Translations under genes and position numbers: made by a program
Assembly: GCA_021495925.1 (NCBI GenBank)
Contig: JAKEKT010000003.1
Coordinates: forward strand, 310,001 to 374,000
Length of the DNA stretch: 64,000 bases
Direction: 5' to 3'
DNA from: Diplodia intermedia
Lineage: Eukaryota; Ascomycota; Dothideomycetes; Botryosphaeriales; Botryosphaeriaceae
In this document: in pieces, positions 12,212-22,500 of the stretch
Layout: each line of letters opens with the position of its first letter
How positions within the stretch are numbered: position 1 is the first letter of the stretch
The notes under the pieces: model-generated
The model's database searches: none
Told to the model about the DNA's origin: nothing
What the model saw: only the letters and a program-made list of their open reading frames with translations

Positions 12212-12240
12212 ATTGGCCAGTAGCGGAAGGGATGGAAAAT
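12212..12240 (-). pseudogene. Short GT2-derived fragment A
   Basis: TTGGCCAGTAGCGGAAGGGATGGAAAAT matches the GT2 last exon around 3030-3052 (GGGCCAGTAGCGGAGAGGATGGAAAAT) with few differences. The same segment is present again in fragment B just to the right, so fragment A is an additional partial tandem copy. It is far too short to code for anything. Confidence 0.6.
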
Positions 12241-12251
12241 CCGATCACAGT

Positions 12252-12443
12252 ACGGAAAAGCTTGGTAAAAGGGCCACAGATTAGCTAATAGCGGGGATGA
12301 TGGATGATCAACTCGCTACAGCCATACGCTTATTTCTCCTGGCCATTAAGCTCGTTCTAAACACTTAGGCTTACTCCCTTCTTATAGCCGTCACTATTTT
12401 ACGCACTAAGGCGAATGGTATAGCCTTCGGTTTATGCGTAGAG
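12252..12443 (-). pseudogene. Decayed, intron-less GT2 gene fragment B
   Basis: It is collinear with the GT2 gene from about 2994 (CGGAAAAGCTTGGTAAA) through the exon 4/exon 3 junction to about 3240 (CGAATGGTGTAGCCTTCGGTTT). The 55-base GT2 intron (3137-3083) is absent: TTTCTCC and AGCTC are 9 bases apart here, exactly as in the spliced GT2 sequence, and the next block (TAGCCGTCAC) follows after the same 30 bases. Over the best-aligned 80 bases I count about nine transitions and five transversions, and the frame is broken. It represents roughly 60 codons around the RW motif and the first downstream membrane region. It is a dead copy, either from a spliced transcript or from an intron-less paralogue. 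Confidence 0.7.
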
Positions 12444-13139
12444 AGCAGAGAGAGATATCCCCTCGTAGCATTACACCTAAATTTGATCAACAAATTCTGC
12501 CCAGAAACGCCGAAACTACGCCAGGAGTGTTCTACGTGATTCATTAAGCTATCACTTGAGAACGACAAAAAAGGCCTTTTAGAAGGTCGTGCCCCGCAAG
12601 CGAGTAAAACACCTGGTTCAGCTGTTAGCCCATTGAATGAAGAAGCTCCGCCAACTTGTAGAAGTATAACCCAATATCTGTCCAGGCATTACAAAACCCC
12701 CTAATGAGCGAGCTTCTAGAACGAATAATGAACTCCGAGTCCTCTGGATCCTCCGGTAATTAGGTCACAAAGCAAAGTGCCTGATGTGCTGTATGTCGAA
12801 GTTGAGTTTTTTGTCCTCCGTCTCTGGCATGCATCAATAGCACAAGGATTCGAATAACCCATGGGCTGTGAATGCTCGAAGACATGCCATACGGCACCAG
12901 GATTCTTGAAGATGGAGCTACTATACAGTGAAAACTCACTGGGGCGGTGAAATACTCGATACCGCCGGCACCCAGCATCTCAACAGCTCCATAGCAGACA
13001 GTGAAGCACAACAGTAGCCAGACCCAAAGCTTAAGGACACTACCATTCACACTACAGGCGCATATCTCCAACCAGATTTTCATAAACCATGTCCGACAAC
13101 GGGGGTACCGGTGATGGAGCTTCCATGCTAAAATGGAGT
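12444..13139. other. Degenerate non-coding stretch between repeats
   Basis: It follows the GT2 fragment and precedes MITE copy 4. It is richer in A/T than the flanking genes. One minus-strand frame (13083-12760) has a hydrophobic patch but no recognisable family. It is probably decayed repeat or duplicated DNA of unknown origin. Confidence 0.4.
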
Positions 13140-13312
13140 CAGAGCGGGCGACACGAGAAATTCCCTACTCGTATCTGCAGAAAAATTCTACGTAGGGAAG
13201 GTAGATGAATACAAGATCCGGACGTAAACGTGTGCATTTAAATCTTACATTTACATCCGGATCTTGTATTCAACTACCTTTGAAACATGAATTTCTTTTA
13301 TCATCCGCTGTG
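13140..13312. mobile_element. MITE copy 4, 173 bases, with 4-base target duplication
   Basis: The left end is CAGAGCGGGCGACACGAGAA and the right end, read inward on the other strand, is CACAGCGGATGATAAAAGAA. The central hairpin is GATGAATACAAGATCCGGAC / GTCCGGATCTTGTATTCAAC (the right arm as its complement reads ATCCGGATCTTGTATTCAAC). The copy is flanked by GAGT at 13136-13139 and GAGT at 13313-13316, a direct 4-base duplication that supports transposition. Confidence 0.8.
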
Positions 13313-14103
13313 GAGTGATGCTGATGTTATGAAGAGCCTATGCACGGACTAGCAGAAGTCTTCATGGTTTTAGTCGGCCGTGCATGGCAAAGATACGATG
13401 TCACTGGCGCACGGAGATCACGGCAAGCACAAGTGAGACAGATTTTAGTGGAGGAGGCAAAAACACGACATGCTTTTTGTTGCTAACCAAAGATGAGAAC
13501 TCGGTCGGTAGATGACCAATTCAAGCCAAGAACGGCGAAGGAAAATGAAGCGGTAAAAGAAGCGGTAAAGAAGCGGAGAAAGTACGATGAAAAAGTAGTA
13601 TCAGAGTAAAAGTCGTTCCGTCATCGAGAAGGCGAAGGGGAGAAATGGAAAAAGACGCTGAAAATGGCAAGGCTCGAAAGAAAGAAAAAAAAATAGGAAA
13701 ACGACAGCGCTAAGGAAAAGGGAGTGCCATACTCCACGCTAGGGTATCATACCAAACTTTTACAAGGAAACAACAGAAACACGAGAAGAACAAAGAGTTC
13801 CGTACAATCTAGTGTCATGAGGGGGTCGAGATTAAAAAAGCAAATAGCAAGACAAGCTGTGGGGGAGAAAAGAAGTGGCAAAAGCCGGAGCCGGACCCAC
13901 ACGTGCCCCTCTTATCGAACCATTTCCAGGCGCTTAAGAGCGGCATTGGGCAGCAAGAACCGACCGAGGAGCCTGAATCGCACGGAGCCAGCCCGAGGCG
14001 AGAGACGAGGTTTCCGAAGGAGCGATGATAGCAGCGCGCACAGACCCAACGGCGCTGAGAAAGGCCATTGAAAGTCGGGTGCATGCTGGGCGCTTCATGT
14101 CTC
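13313..14103. other. Intergenic, purine-rich, no gene seen
   Basis: Between MITE copy 4 and the 3' end of the small Cys-rich gene at 14104-14316. The plus strand is A/G-rich (many GAAAAAG and AAGCGG runs around 13540-13700). No credible ORF; it probably includes the 3' UTR of the neighbouring minus-strand gene. Confidence 0.4.
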
Positions 14104-14316
14104 TCACTTGGCGAGCGCGGCGACGGCCGTGGTCGCTTTTCCCTCGAGCAGCCAGCCCTCGGCGCGCTGGCAGCTGGAACACTTCTCGCCGACGCGCTCG
14201 TAGAACTCGGCGACGCCGGTGCAGAAGCCGCGGCGGGCGCGGATGGGCTCGCACATCTCGAGGCGCTTGTCGCCGTAGTGGCGGCAAGCGTGGATCTGCT
14301 CGAACTCTTTGCACAT
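14104..14316 (-). CDS. Small Cys-rich protein, hypothetical (paralogue-like)
   Basis: Single-exon frame of 70 residues starting MCKEFEQIHACRHYGDKR. It has M-C, HAC-x-H, an RLEMC segment, RGFC and a C-x2-C pair (KCSSC), followed by a short Ala/Lys tail. The layout parallels the 60-residue gene at 11355-11537, including Cys at position 2, AC-x-H about 10 residues in, and FC about 20 residues later. The two are plausibly diverged duplicates in one neighbourhood, about 2.6 kb apart and on the same strand. Zinc binding is possible. I know no function for this family and see no secretion signal. Confidence 0.55.
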   Translation of the reverse strand: MCKEFEQIHACRHYGDKRLEMCEPIRARRGFCTGVAEFYERVGEKCSSCQRAEGWLLEGKATTAVAALAK

Positions 14317-15599
14317 TGTCGGTAGACTCGTTGTGGTGGTGTTGTGCTAACCCGGGCGCGGGGGTTGGTGTTGAGAGCGATTGCAGCAGGCGAGAGAGAC
14401 GCTGGCGGGGTGTAGGCCACGTCTGGAGGATTGTCGACGTCGACTCAGATCGGGGGTCTGGCTGGCGGGAGCACGCTTCTCAGGGAGGTCCGCGACACGA
14501 GGAAGAGCGTCTTGCACTTGGCAGGAGTGTGGCCGCGCGGGCGGATTGAGGCCGTAGGAAAGCCCGTCGACGCTGGCTCTTTATGCGATTGGGGCCCGGA
14601 CGAGCAGTGTGTCACACAGTGGCAGCCTGTCGATCTCTCCGCTGAACGGGCTGTGCTGGTGTTGAGTCCTGTGGGAGGCATGGTCAGTGGGGTCCGTTTG
14701 CCTGCAAAAGAGGGGCTTGTCGAGTCGCGCGTACCAGGCAGCAAGGTCCAGAAGGATGCTTGAAGGGTTCCCGTTGGCGGGCGGAGCGGAGTAATCGCTG
14801 CGCTTATGGGTGTTGTCAGGGAAGCGTTTGGGCTCGACCCGCGAGAGCCGTGTCAGGTGGGAGAGATCCGGGGAAGGCTGGCTGCTGCTGCGCTCATCAC
14901 AACAGGCCCGCGGGAGCGGGCATGAGCAGGGCTTTATGGGCAGCCGCGGTGGTCCATGTCTTGCAATGCGTTTGTTTTTTTTGATGAGTTGAGGCCTGGC
15001 CTTGCGGCACGAGCGCTGAAGGCATCCGCGTCGGACCGTTGACGGTCGATCATCCGCTGGCGGATCAGCATTGGCTAGTCGGCCGGGTCCTGCAAGCCCG
15101 CCGTTTGCTAATTGCTGAAGAAGCGGAGCCTTTTTGCTTGGCCGTGGGAGAGTTCCCTGTCGTCCCCAGCTGTTTGCAGGCTGCCGCGGCCCTGGGAAGC
15201 GCATCGCCCGGTCACGCGCACCGCAAAACCCTCCCACATCCCAACAGGAAAAGAAATGGAAGGGAAGACGCACGAGCTCCGCCGCGGGATTTGATCACCA
15301 CAGAATCATTATTCGAGAACTCGGCAACAGACAATCGAGGGCGCATTCAAGACAGTGCGAAACAGTCCCATTAGTGGCGGCTGGACTCCGTGTCTCAGGC
15401 CGTCCTCTGCTCCTACCAACATCTCAAACGCAGGAAGGTTTACGCACCGCAATTTTGGGTGTTGCGATGCCGAGTGTGCACTGTCCCCGTTGGGCGTGTC
15501 GCCAACAACTCACTGACCATCTCGCCCCTTTGCACACGGCCGTACCAAAATGAAAGAACACCCCCATTCTCCCATAATCTTATTTTTCCCCCGGCCCCT
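14317..15599. other. Intergenic, no gene seen
   Basis: About 1.3 kb of GC-rich DNA upstream of the small Cys-rich gene (promoter side) and downstream of the convergent reductase region. A 230-codon minus-strand frame (15273-14581) was examined and rejected as random. No RNA gene or repeat was recognised. Confidence 0.4.
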
Positions 15600-15712
15600 C
15601 ACAGCAGGCAGCACCTTCGTACATAGGAAGCTGAATTCAAGATCCGGACGCATTCGCGCGTATTTGGGACTCGCATCCACGTCCGGACCTTGGATTCAAC
15701 TACCCGCAAGTA
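15600..15712. mobile_element. MITE copy 5 (ends decayed) beside a stop codon
   Basis: A decayed left terminal repeat CACAGCAGGCAGCA starts at 15600. The hairpin occupies about 15629-15704: CTGAATTCAAGATCCGGACG / CGTCCGGACCTTGGATTCAA. The right terminal repeat is not recognisable. The hairpin ends 16 bases from the stop codon of the reductase gene (15721), so its hairpin would lie in that gene's 3' UTR. Confidence 0.65.
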
Positions 15713-15720
15713 TGGCGCCC

Positions 15721-16830
15721 TCACAGCTTAGAGACCAGCTTGCCCGTGTTCGAGCCGTCGAACAGCTTCAGCCACGTCTTCGGGATGTCTTCGAACCGAG
15801 TAGCGACAACCGTCTCGCCCTCGTCGCTAATCACGATCTTGCCCTCCTTGGCCGCGTTTGCGATCTCCTCGATGCTCTCCTTGGCCTTGCCCTGCTGGAC
15901 CCAGTCGAGCACAATGAACCCCTTGAGCTGGAGCCTCATGGAGATGATTTCAAAGAAGTTGTTCAACTGAGGACCCGAGGTGCTGTTGTAACCGGAGATA
16001 GCCCCGCACATGGCAACGCGACCCTCGCGCGCCATGCGGGACAGCACAAGGTCGAGGATCTCTCCGCCGACGTTGTCGAAGAACACGTTCGCGTAGTCGG
16101 GCGTTGCCTTGATGAGGTCCTTCTTGAAGGTAGGAGACTTGTAGTTGAGGCAGATATCGGCGCCGAGACTCTTAACGAACTCGCATTTGGTGTCACTACC
16201 CGCAATGCCAATGACGGTCTTGCAGCCAACGAGCTTTTTCGCAATCTATGCATGCCGGTGAGCCCTACGTACTTTCCACAGAGATATGGGCGGCCTTACC
16301 TGCACAACCATGCTTCCAGTAGCACCAGCGGCGCCGCTGACAATCAGAACATCCTCCGGTTTAGCCGCCGCGATGATCTTCGTTCCGTAATATGCCGTCA
16401 GGCCAGTCATGCCAAGCGCGCCAAGGTAGTGTGTCGGCGAGACGCCAGGGATGTTTTGAAGCGGCTGCAGGCCGGCAGCATCCTGAACCACGTACTCGGA
16501 CCAACCCGCCTGGTATGTTTGCACCAGCGCGCCCTTGGCCAACGATGGGGACTTGGACTCGATGACTTCGGCGATGGCGCCGGCGCGCATGGTCTCGCCG
16601 GCCTGGACGGGAGGCACGTAAAGGCGATCGGGCGACCTGTGGGGCGAGATCCAGCCGCGCTGGGCGGGGTCGTTGGAGACGAATTTGGTGCGCAGGAGGA
16701 CTTGGCCATCCTTAACCGGCGGCAAGTCGACCGTCTTGAGAGAGAAGGTAGCATCGGGGCCGTCAAGGACGGGCTCGCCGACAATCGGGCGGTTGAGCAC
16801 CCATTGGCGAGTCTGGGTGGGAAGAGACAT
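15721..16830 (-). CDS. Zinc-independent MDR NADP-dependent oxidoreductase
   Basis: Two exons, 16830-16300 and 16245-15721, with a 54-base intron (GTAAGG...CATAG, phase 0), giving 351 residues, normal for the family. The protein fits the medium-chain reductase group that includes leukotriene B4 12-hydroxydehydrogenase/prostaglandin reductase and bacterial YncB/CurA. Motifs: an N-terminal GroES-like fold with NDPAQRGWI, then a Rossmann segment VSGAAGATGSMV followed by GIAGSDTKCEFVKSLGAD, and the FDNVGGEILD and GAISGYN motifs typical of the group. The cysteine ligands of zinc alcohol dehydrogenases are absent. These enzymes reduce the C=C bond of alpha,beta-unsaturated ketones or aldehydes with NADPH, often in detoxification. 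The true substrate cannot be read from sequence. A MITE hairpin lies just past its stop. Confidence 0.9.
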
Positions 16831-19575
16831 GGCGGCAGACTGGTATGTGACTTGGGGGGATTGAATCGAGGTAGGGACTGAGCGTCGTGGAGGCGGCAGT
16901 AGTGCACTTAAGCATCTCCTCAGGCGTCATGCTTGCCACCTAGAAGGCGTCATACTATGGTGGATGCGTCCATCTGCTTACCGACTGTGGCTAGCTGGCC
17001 GTGAACCGGCACGCCGAGCAATGCATCAGCCATCGGGGCCGAAGGGAGGAGGGAAATCGGTGCGCAGTGACATTGCAGCTGACAAATTGGGATGGTGTGA
17101 ACCAGGACGGAGGTGTGTCCGCAAGCAAAGACGTTTCTGGGCGGAGGGGTGACGTTGGAGGGGTGATGTCAAGAGGACGCGGAACAGTAGTGGTGGACTC
17201 TGGTCCGAACAATGCGCCCCGCCGCAGCAGGGACCATGGCCTGAGCACGACTCGTGTGCCGAGGTAGTTTCCCGGATAGAGTCAACCCACCTATTTCCCT
17301 ATTATTATTATTACTGAACGGCGTGGCTCTTGAGCAGTTCGTGCGTATGCGGCAGGTAGTGGTTACCGAAAGAAGTGGTTACCGAAAGAAGAAGCAGCGC
17401 AGCTCCCCATTAAGCTGCTGACTGTGGAGCTCGGCTAAGCTCGCCATCCGGAGCCTCGTCGTTCCGTCCCGAATTACTGAACACTAATCGGATACGATTA
17501 TGAAGAGAACTGAGTCAAGACTCCATAAAAGCGGGAGCACGAAGAAGTTGAGGAGATGATTAATTTCTGTTTCAATGATAGGGTATCTATTTGTATGCGG
17601 GGAGTCTTGGACAGTTTTTGCCGACTGGGTTCCGCAGCAACAAAAGAAATTGCCCGCCTGCGTCTACCTTACAAGGATACCGCATCCCATGTAGAATTCC
17701 TATAAGGCAGATGCGGGTGGGCAATGCCTTTTGTCACCCGCCGTGGCTCCTTCGAGGAAGCAGTAGTGGAGTAATAATGGTGGGATGAGACACGCAAGTG
17801 GCAGGATTAAAGTAGTTGCCGGTGATGATCGGACCCAGTAGTAGCAAGGTGCTCAAAACGCCAGAGCACCACAGTATCAACTGCTGCTGTGTAAGCTAAA
17901 GTGTCTTCGATGGATCCTTTCTCGGGTCGCGCAGCAGATATCCGCTTATACAAGACGGGCAACAGTTTCGATCTGTAAGGAAGGCCTTGCAGGTTGACCG
18001 GTTGATCTCACAGCTTGTATCTGGAACGCTTGTCCAATGTGGTGATTGGTGAACAAGCTTCCATCAAACAGCTCAAACAGCAGTACCTTTGATATCGTAA
18101 ATGAAACGCGGCGTCCTCTGCACTTCTGACACCAATGGAAATCCTAAACTCATGTGTGAGCTGTTTCAGCTTCATCGCCTGCATGTCACACGTGGTCGTC
18201 AAAGAGTAGCACCGTTAGTAGCGGGCTTTATGCGTAATATAGGACAGCAGCTATTCGTGACACACACCACTCTGTTCAGCTCCGGCGGCAGAGCAGCACT
18301 CATGGATGAGCGGCGTCCGTATGCGATGGCGCGAATGGAAGGATGGCGTCACAGCTGTGATATACGCGTTAGATGCAGGCCGGAAGTTGATTGGAGGAAC
18401 ACACTGCGAGGTGCATGACCCACATGTTTAAGGGCGTGTATTCTCGGCCGGGCCCGCAGACTGTGCGACGCGGCCGTGAACACTGTCAAGTTCGAGGAGC
18501 AGAGCCAGAAACGGACGAGACGACAGGTGAGATGCAGAAGATGTGATATATCTGTATCCGCCTGTAGCCGCACCGTCAGGCCTCGGAGAAAAGCGATGTC
18601 GTGGCGGGAGAGCCAAGAGGGCAAGCCGGGTGCGGCTCGAGATAGCTGAGCGTCGTCGTGGGCAGGTGCGATTGCCTGCGGCACGGAGCTTGCAAGCGAC
18701 ATGTGACGCTTGCACAGAGGCTGCAGAGGTCCCACGTTCCACGCATGGACTGGCGGCTGGGACTGGGACGGGCGATCGATGTGGAGGATGCGAGCGATGT
18801 CGCAAGCCGGCGAAAATCGAGCGCCAAAAGCGGGTCGGCGCGGCGGCCTCATTCTTCCTCAGGCGCGACACGTCAACCATGCCCCGTCACCCCATCCCCG
18901 CCACTGGTCCCCCACGCCGCTTAGCTTACTCGCGCCGTTGACGAAGCCGTGATGCAGCGCCGGTTGCGCAGCTGTCGCCCTCGACGCCGTGGCGACGGCC
19001 CGCCAGCAGCACCGCACGTCACCAATGACGGCCGCCGGGATGCCAGCCGTGCATATGCCCGTAGCTCTGTACGAGCCAGACTGCAGCAGCGGACAATCTC
19101 CCGCAGCACTCACGCGCAGCGCCGCGCTCACTCATCGTCGTGCGCGCCCTCAATGGCAGCAGATAGAGGGCGCGCAGACGTGGCTCCAGTGGTCCCCGGC
19201 CACCCCCGAGAGGCTCCATGTCGCGCTGATTGCTCGACGCAGCAGGCACGAGGGCCCGGCGGCTGCGCGCATCCTGCTCCTGCCGTGCACCACCGCTTCC
19301 CCACACTCGACGGGTGTGGTCCTCTTCTCACCACTCCAATGCCTCCAGCTTCCTTCTCACTGCTCAATTCTTCGTTGCCTCCTGTTCGCCGCTGCCCCGA
19401 CGACAAGCCCTGCAGTCGAGCCACGATATCCCCGCTACGCGCCTCGCCGTCCCTGATGGGCCCGTCTAGCGCTCCCTGTCCGTAGCCACTAAAAATTGCA
19501 TCGCCTTTCGACCTTCTCCACCCATTTGCCTCAATGCTCAACTAGCGCCAGGCGAGCGCATCCCTTATATCCGCC
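16831..19575. other. Long intergenic region with one MITE, no gene seen
   Basis: About 2.7 kb between the diverging reductase and the giant low-complexity gene. It contains MITE copy 6 (17629-17753). The remaining open frames, including several of 100-178 codons at 18.3-19.5 kb, overlap one another on both strands in GC-rich DNA and show no motif. The last few hundred bases likely serve as promoter and leader of the gene at 19576. Confidence 0.45.
17629..17753. mobile_element. MITE copy 6, short form lacking the hairpin
   Basis: The right arm read on the other strand is CACGGCGGGTGACAAAAGGC followed by ATTGCCCACCCGCATCTGCC. The left arm has CAACAAAAGAAATTGCCCGC then CTGCGTCTACCTTACAAGG, so the inner parts of the terminal repeats pair well while the outermost left bases have decayed. 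The arms are joined by about 30 bases (ATACCGCATCCCATGTAGAA), with no central hairpin. Confidence 0.65.
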
Positions 19576-22500
19576 ATGGGTAAAACCCTCTTCGGCTCCT
19601 TGATGGAGAGAGTGACTTGTGCCGATCTAAGACGCTGTCTCACCAGAGTCCTACGACGAATGGGAGGACCCCTACTCCCCTCCCCATCCCCATCCCCATT
19701 ATCCTCCCGCTCCTCCTCCGCCGCCGCCGCCCGAGAGCCCCTGGGGCGCTCCGCCGCCGCACCGCTATCCGGTCCAGATGGCCGAGCCTCCGCGGCCAAG
19801 GGCAATGGTCCACATACCCTTGAGCCAAGTCTCCTTCTCCCCATGGCGAAATCCTGCCCAGAGCGTGCAACAGTACTACGGCCACGGGGTGCAGCACCAC
19901 GCATTGACCGGGCAAGCTCCAGACAATTACCACTGGGCTGATGAAGAAGACGACGAGGGCGACTACGATGATGATGGGTCCGAATGTGCGTGCCTTCCGT
20001 GTCTTCCATTCGCGCCAAGCTTTCCCGCTAACCTGCATCAGATGCAAGTAGCAGCTTTCACGCCACGCTTGACCGCGGCCACTCGGGCTTCTCAGGCCAC
20101 TCCGCTGACGATTGCTCTTCCGTCGCTGAACAGGATGAATACTATGACGACGAAGGCAGGCCGCTTCCGGCGCCCGAGCCCCCTGCACCCGCCGGCGGGC
20201 CGCCGCCGCCGCCGCCGCCGCCCCCCATGATCATCGACGTTCCGCCGCCACCGCCGGCGGTCCCTGGGGATGACGGTGGTGTGGTCCTCGTTCCTCCCCC
20301 TCCTCCACCGGCGCCCATGCTTGGCGATGGCTTCGTCCCGCCTCCACCGCCACCCGTGCCAGTCCCTCCGCCGGGTGACGATGCATCTGTTACGGTAGCT
20401 CCACCCACATCCCCTACGCTCAGCGTCAAGAGCGTGCATTTTCCAGATGACTTACGAGATCCCAAGTCCGGTGGTGCCATGCCGGTGAGAAGTAATAGAC
20501 ACAGATTGCTTCCGCCCGGAGTGCAGGTGAAGATGATGACTCCTCAGCCGCAAAAGCGGTTACACGAGGGCCCTACCAAGAAGGAGAAGCTCGAGTTGGA
20601 CAAGAAAAAACGAGAGGAGCAGGCGCAGAAGCGGAAGGAAAAAGAAGAGGCGTTGGCGCGAGAGAAGGCCAAGCAGAAGGAGTTGGCGAACAAGAAAAAG
20701 GAGAGGGAGGCCGAGCTGAAGAGAAAGAGGGCTGAGGCTATTGCGAAAAAGAAGGAGGAGGAGAAGAAGAGGTTGGAGGCGCGGGTGAAGACGACCAAGA
20801 AAGGTAAGAAGGGCAAACAGGAGGACAAGAAGGCTGATGATGCGCCGAAGGAAGACGATGCTGTTGTGGTAGTGGACGTCGGAGGTGACGGTGAAGTTGA
20901 CAATGTGCCGAACGAAGAGGGTCCTGTTGTTGTAGTGGACGTTGGAGGTGATGGTGTAGTCGACGATGCAGAAGTTGTCGTCGTCGATGTGGGGGCCGGC
21001 CCCGACCCCCCTGCCGATCCTGAGCCAACCAGCGCTGAGGTCCCAGCACCACCAGAACCTGAGGCTGCAGATGTTTCGGAGGAGCCGGAGAGTGGCTCGG
21101 TTGAGGCTGATCCCGGGCCAAGTGATGACGCCGCCCCCGCTGCTGACCTTGAGCCTCCAAATCCATCTGGTGAGTACAAGCTGCACTCAATGAAGCCAGA
21201 GTAGGCGGCTTCGGTATCAGTTGGACATGCCAACACTACCCTACGCTATTGGGTACTGACAATATGCAATTTGTAGAAGATCCAGCCCCTGGCGGAGAAG
21301 CCGAGGCGGGGCCTCCAGAAGTTGCAGACCCGCCAGAGAACTCTGGTAAGCAGATCACACCAGTGCTTTTCACACGCTTGAGAACTTTTGTGCATCCGCG
21401 ACCGTGAAGTTTTGTTTGCTGATTACATTACGCATTATAGAAGGTTCAGCCCCAAGCGAGGAGGCAAGTGATCCTGCATCAGGAGCTTCAGATCCGCCGG
21501 CCGCCAGTGATGACCAGACGGAAGGTGATAATGAAAGCTCTGCCTCACCCGCTGCCCCCGAGCCGCCAGCTGAATCGGAGGAACCAACTGTTGAGGGCGA
21601 AGGTAATGCAAATGGAGATAATGATGTGGAACCCGCAGCAGCTCCGGAACCCTCAGAAAGTCAAGGTATTTGCTTACTCTGTCATTGCTATTTCTTTTGA
21701 ACAGCCTTAAAAACCGCCCAGTACTCTGATTTCCAATCGCTAACACTTTGCCATCTCCAGAAGGCTCAAGTGCCAGTGAAGATACGAACGACCCTCCTGC
21801 TGAACCGCCAACTGCTGAAAGCGCTGACGACCAGAGCGGGGAGGCTACCGAACCAGACCCTCCCATTGGAGATTCTGGTTCTCCAGAACCGACAGTGAGT
21901 ATAACTGCGTGCTTTCTTCATATTACCGATACAGGTTGATTCGCTGACTTTCGAAAGGAAACGGAGGAGTCGAGTATTCCGCCGGCCGCCCCCGAGCCGC
22001 CACAACCTGAGGAGAGTGAAACACCTGCTGAAGCCGCTGAAGATCAAACTACTGGTGATGCTAGTCCAGATGACAAGCCCGCTGAAGGTGATGCAACGGA
22101 TCCACCAGTCGTTGAGGAGAGCAATGCGGGGCAAGCCGACGAGCCTGCAGATGATGCTGAGGCCCCCAAGGTCGAGGACTCAGGCCCACCAGCGGGGACG
22201 AGTGAGCCGGCTCCACCAACGGAGGGTGTTGATTCCCCTCCGCCCGTCTCCGACACGTCAGAAGATGCAGACAAGAAGGAATCGGGGAATGACGATGAAG
22301 GCGAGTTTGATCCGGTGGACCCCGAGCCCGACCAGCAGGAAGCTGCCGCAGGTGACGGTCTGGCACCTTCTGAAGAGGCAAAGTCGCCTCAGGAGGGTGA
22401 TGGACAAGATGAGGCTGCGGAGGGCAGCCCGAGCGCGGGAGAGGAGGCTGAGGCGCCCGCCAATCCCGACCCAGCCATTGCAAACGCTACAGACAGCCAA

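Noticed and set aside
12252..12443. Repeat-induced point mutation as the cause of GT2 fragment decay
   Set aside because: Transitions exceed transversions only about 9 to 5 in the best-aligned part and include A-to-G and T-to-C changes, so the one-directional C-to-T pattern of RIP is not shown.
12760..13083. 107-codon minus-strand frame with a hydrophobic patch
   Set aside because: No family recognised. It lies between a decayed gene fragment and a MITE and is more likely degenerate DNA.
14581..15273. 230-codon minus-strand frame
   Set aside because: Random-looking Arg/Pro/Ser-rich sequence in GC-rich spacer, overlapped by several frames on the other strand.
15550..16881. 443-codon plus-strand frame opposite the reductase gene
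   Set aside because: It runs antisense across both exons and the intron of a well-supported gene and has no recognisable motif; it is a codon-bias shadow. Similar shadows lie opposite GT2 (3230-4345), PLD (59512-60558), the aldolase (51627-52304) and the giant gene (24257-25015).
19613..19646. Alternative first intron of the giant gene starting at GTGACT
   Set aside because: It would be only about 34 bases, too short for a fungal intron. The donor right after ATGG gives a 67-base intron and a sensible MESYDEWEDP start.
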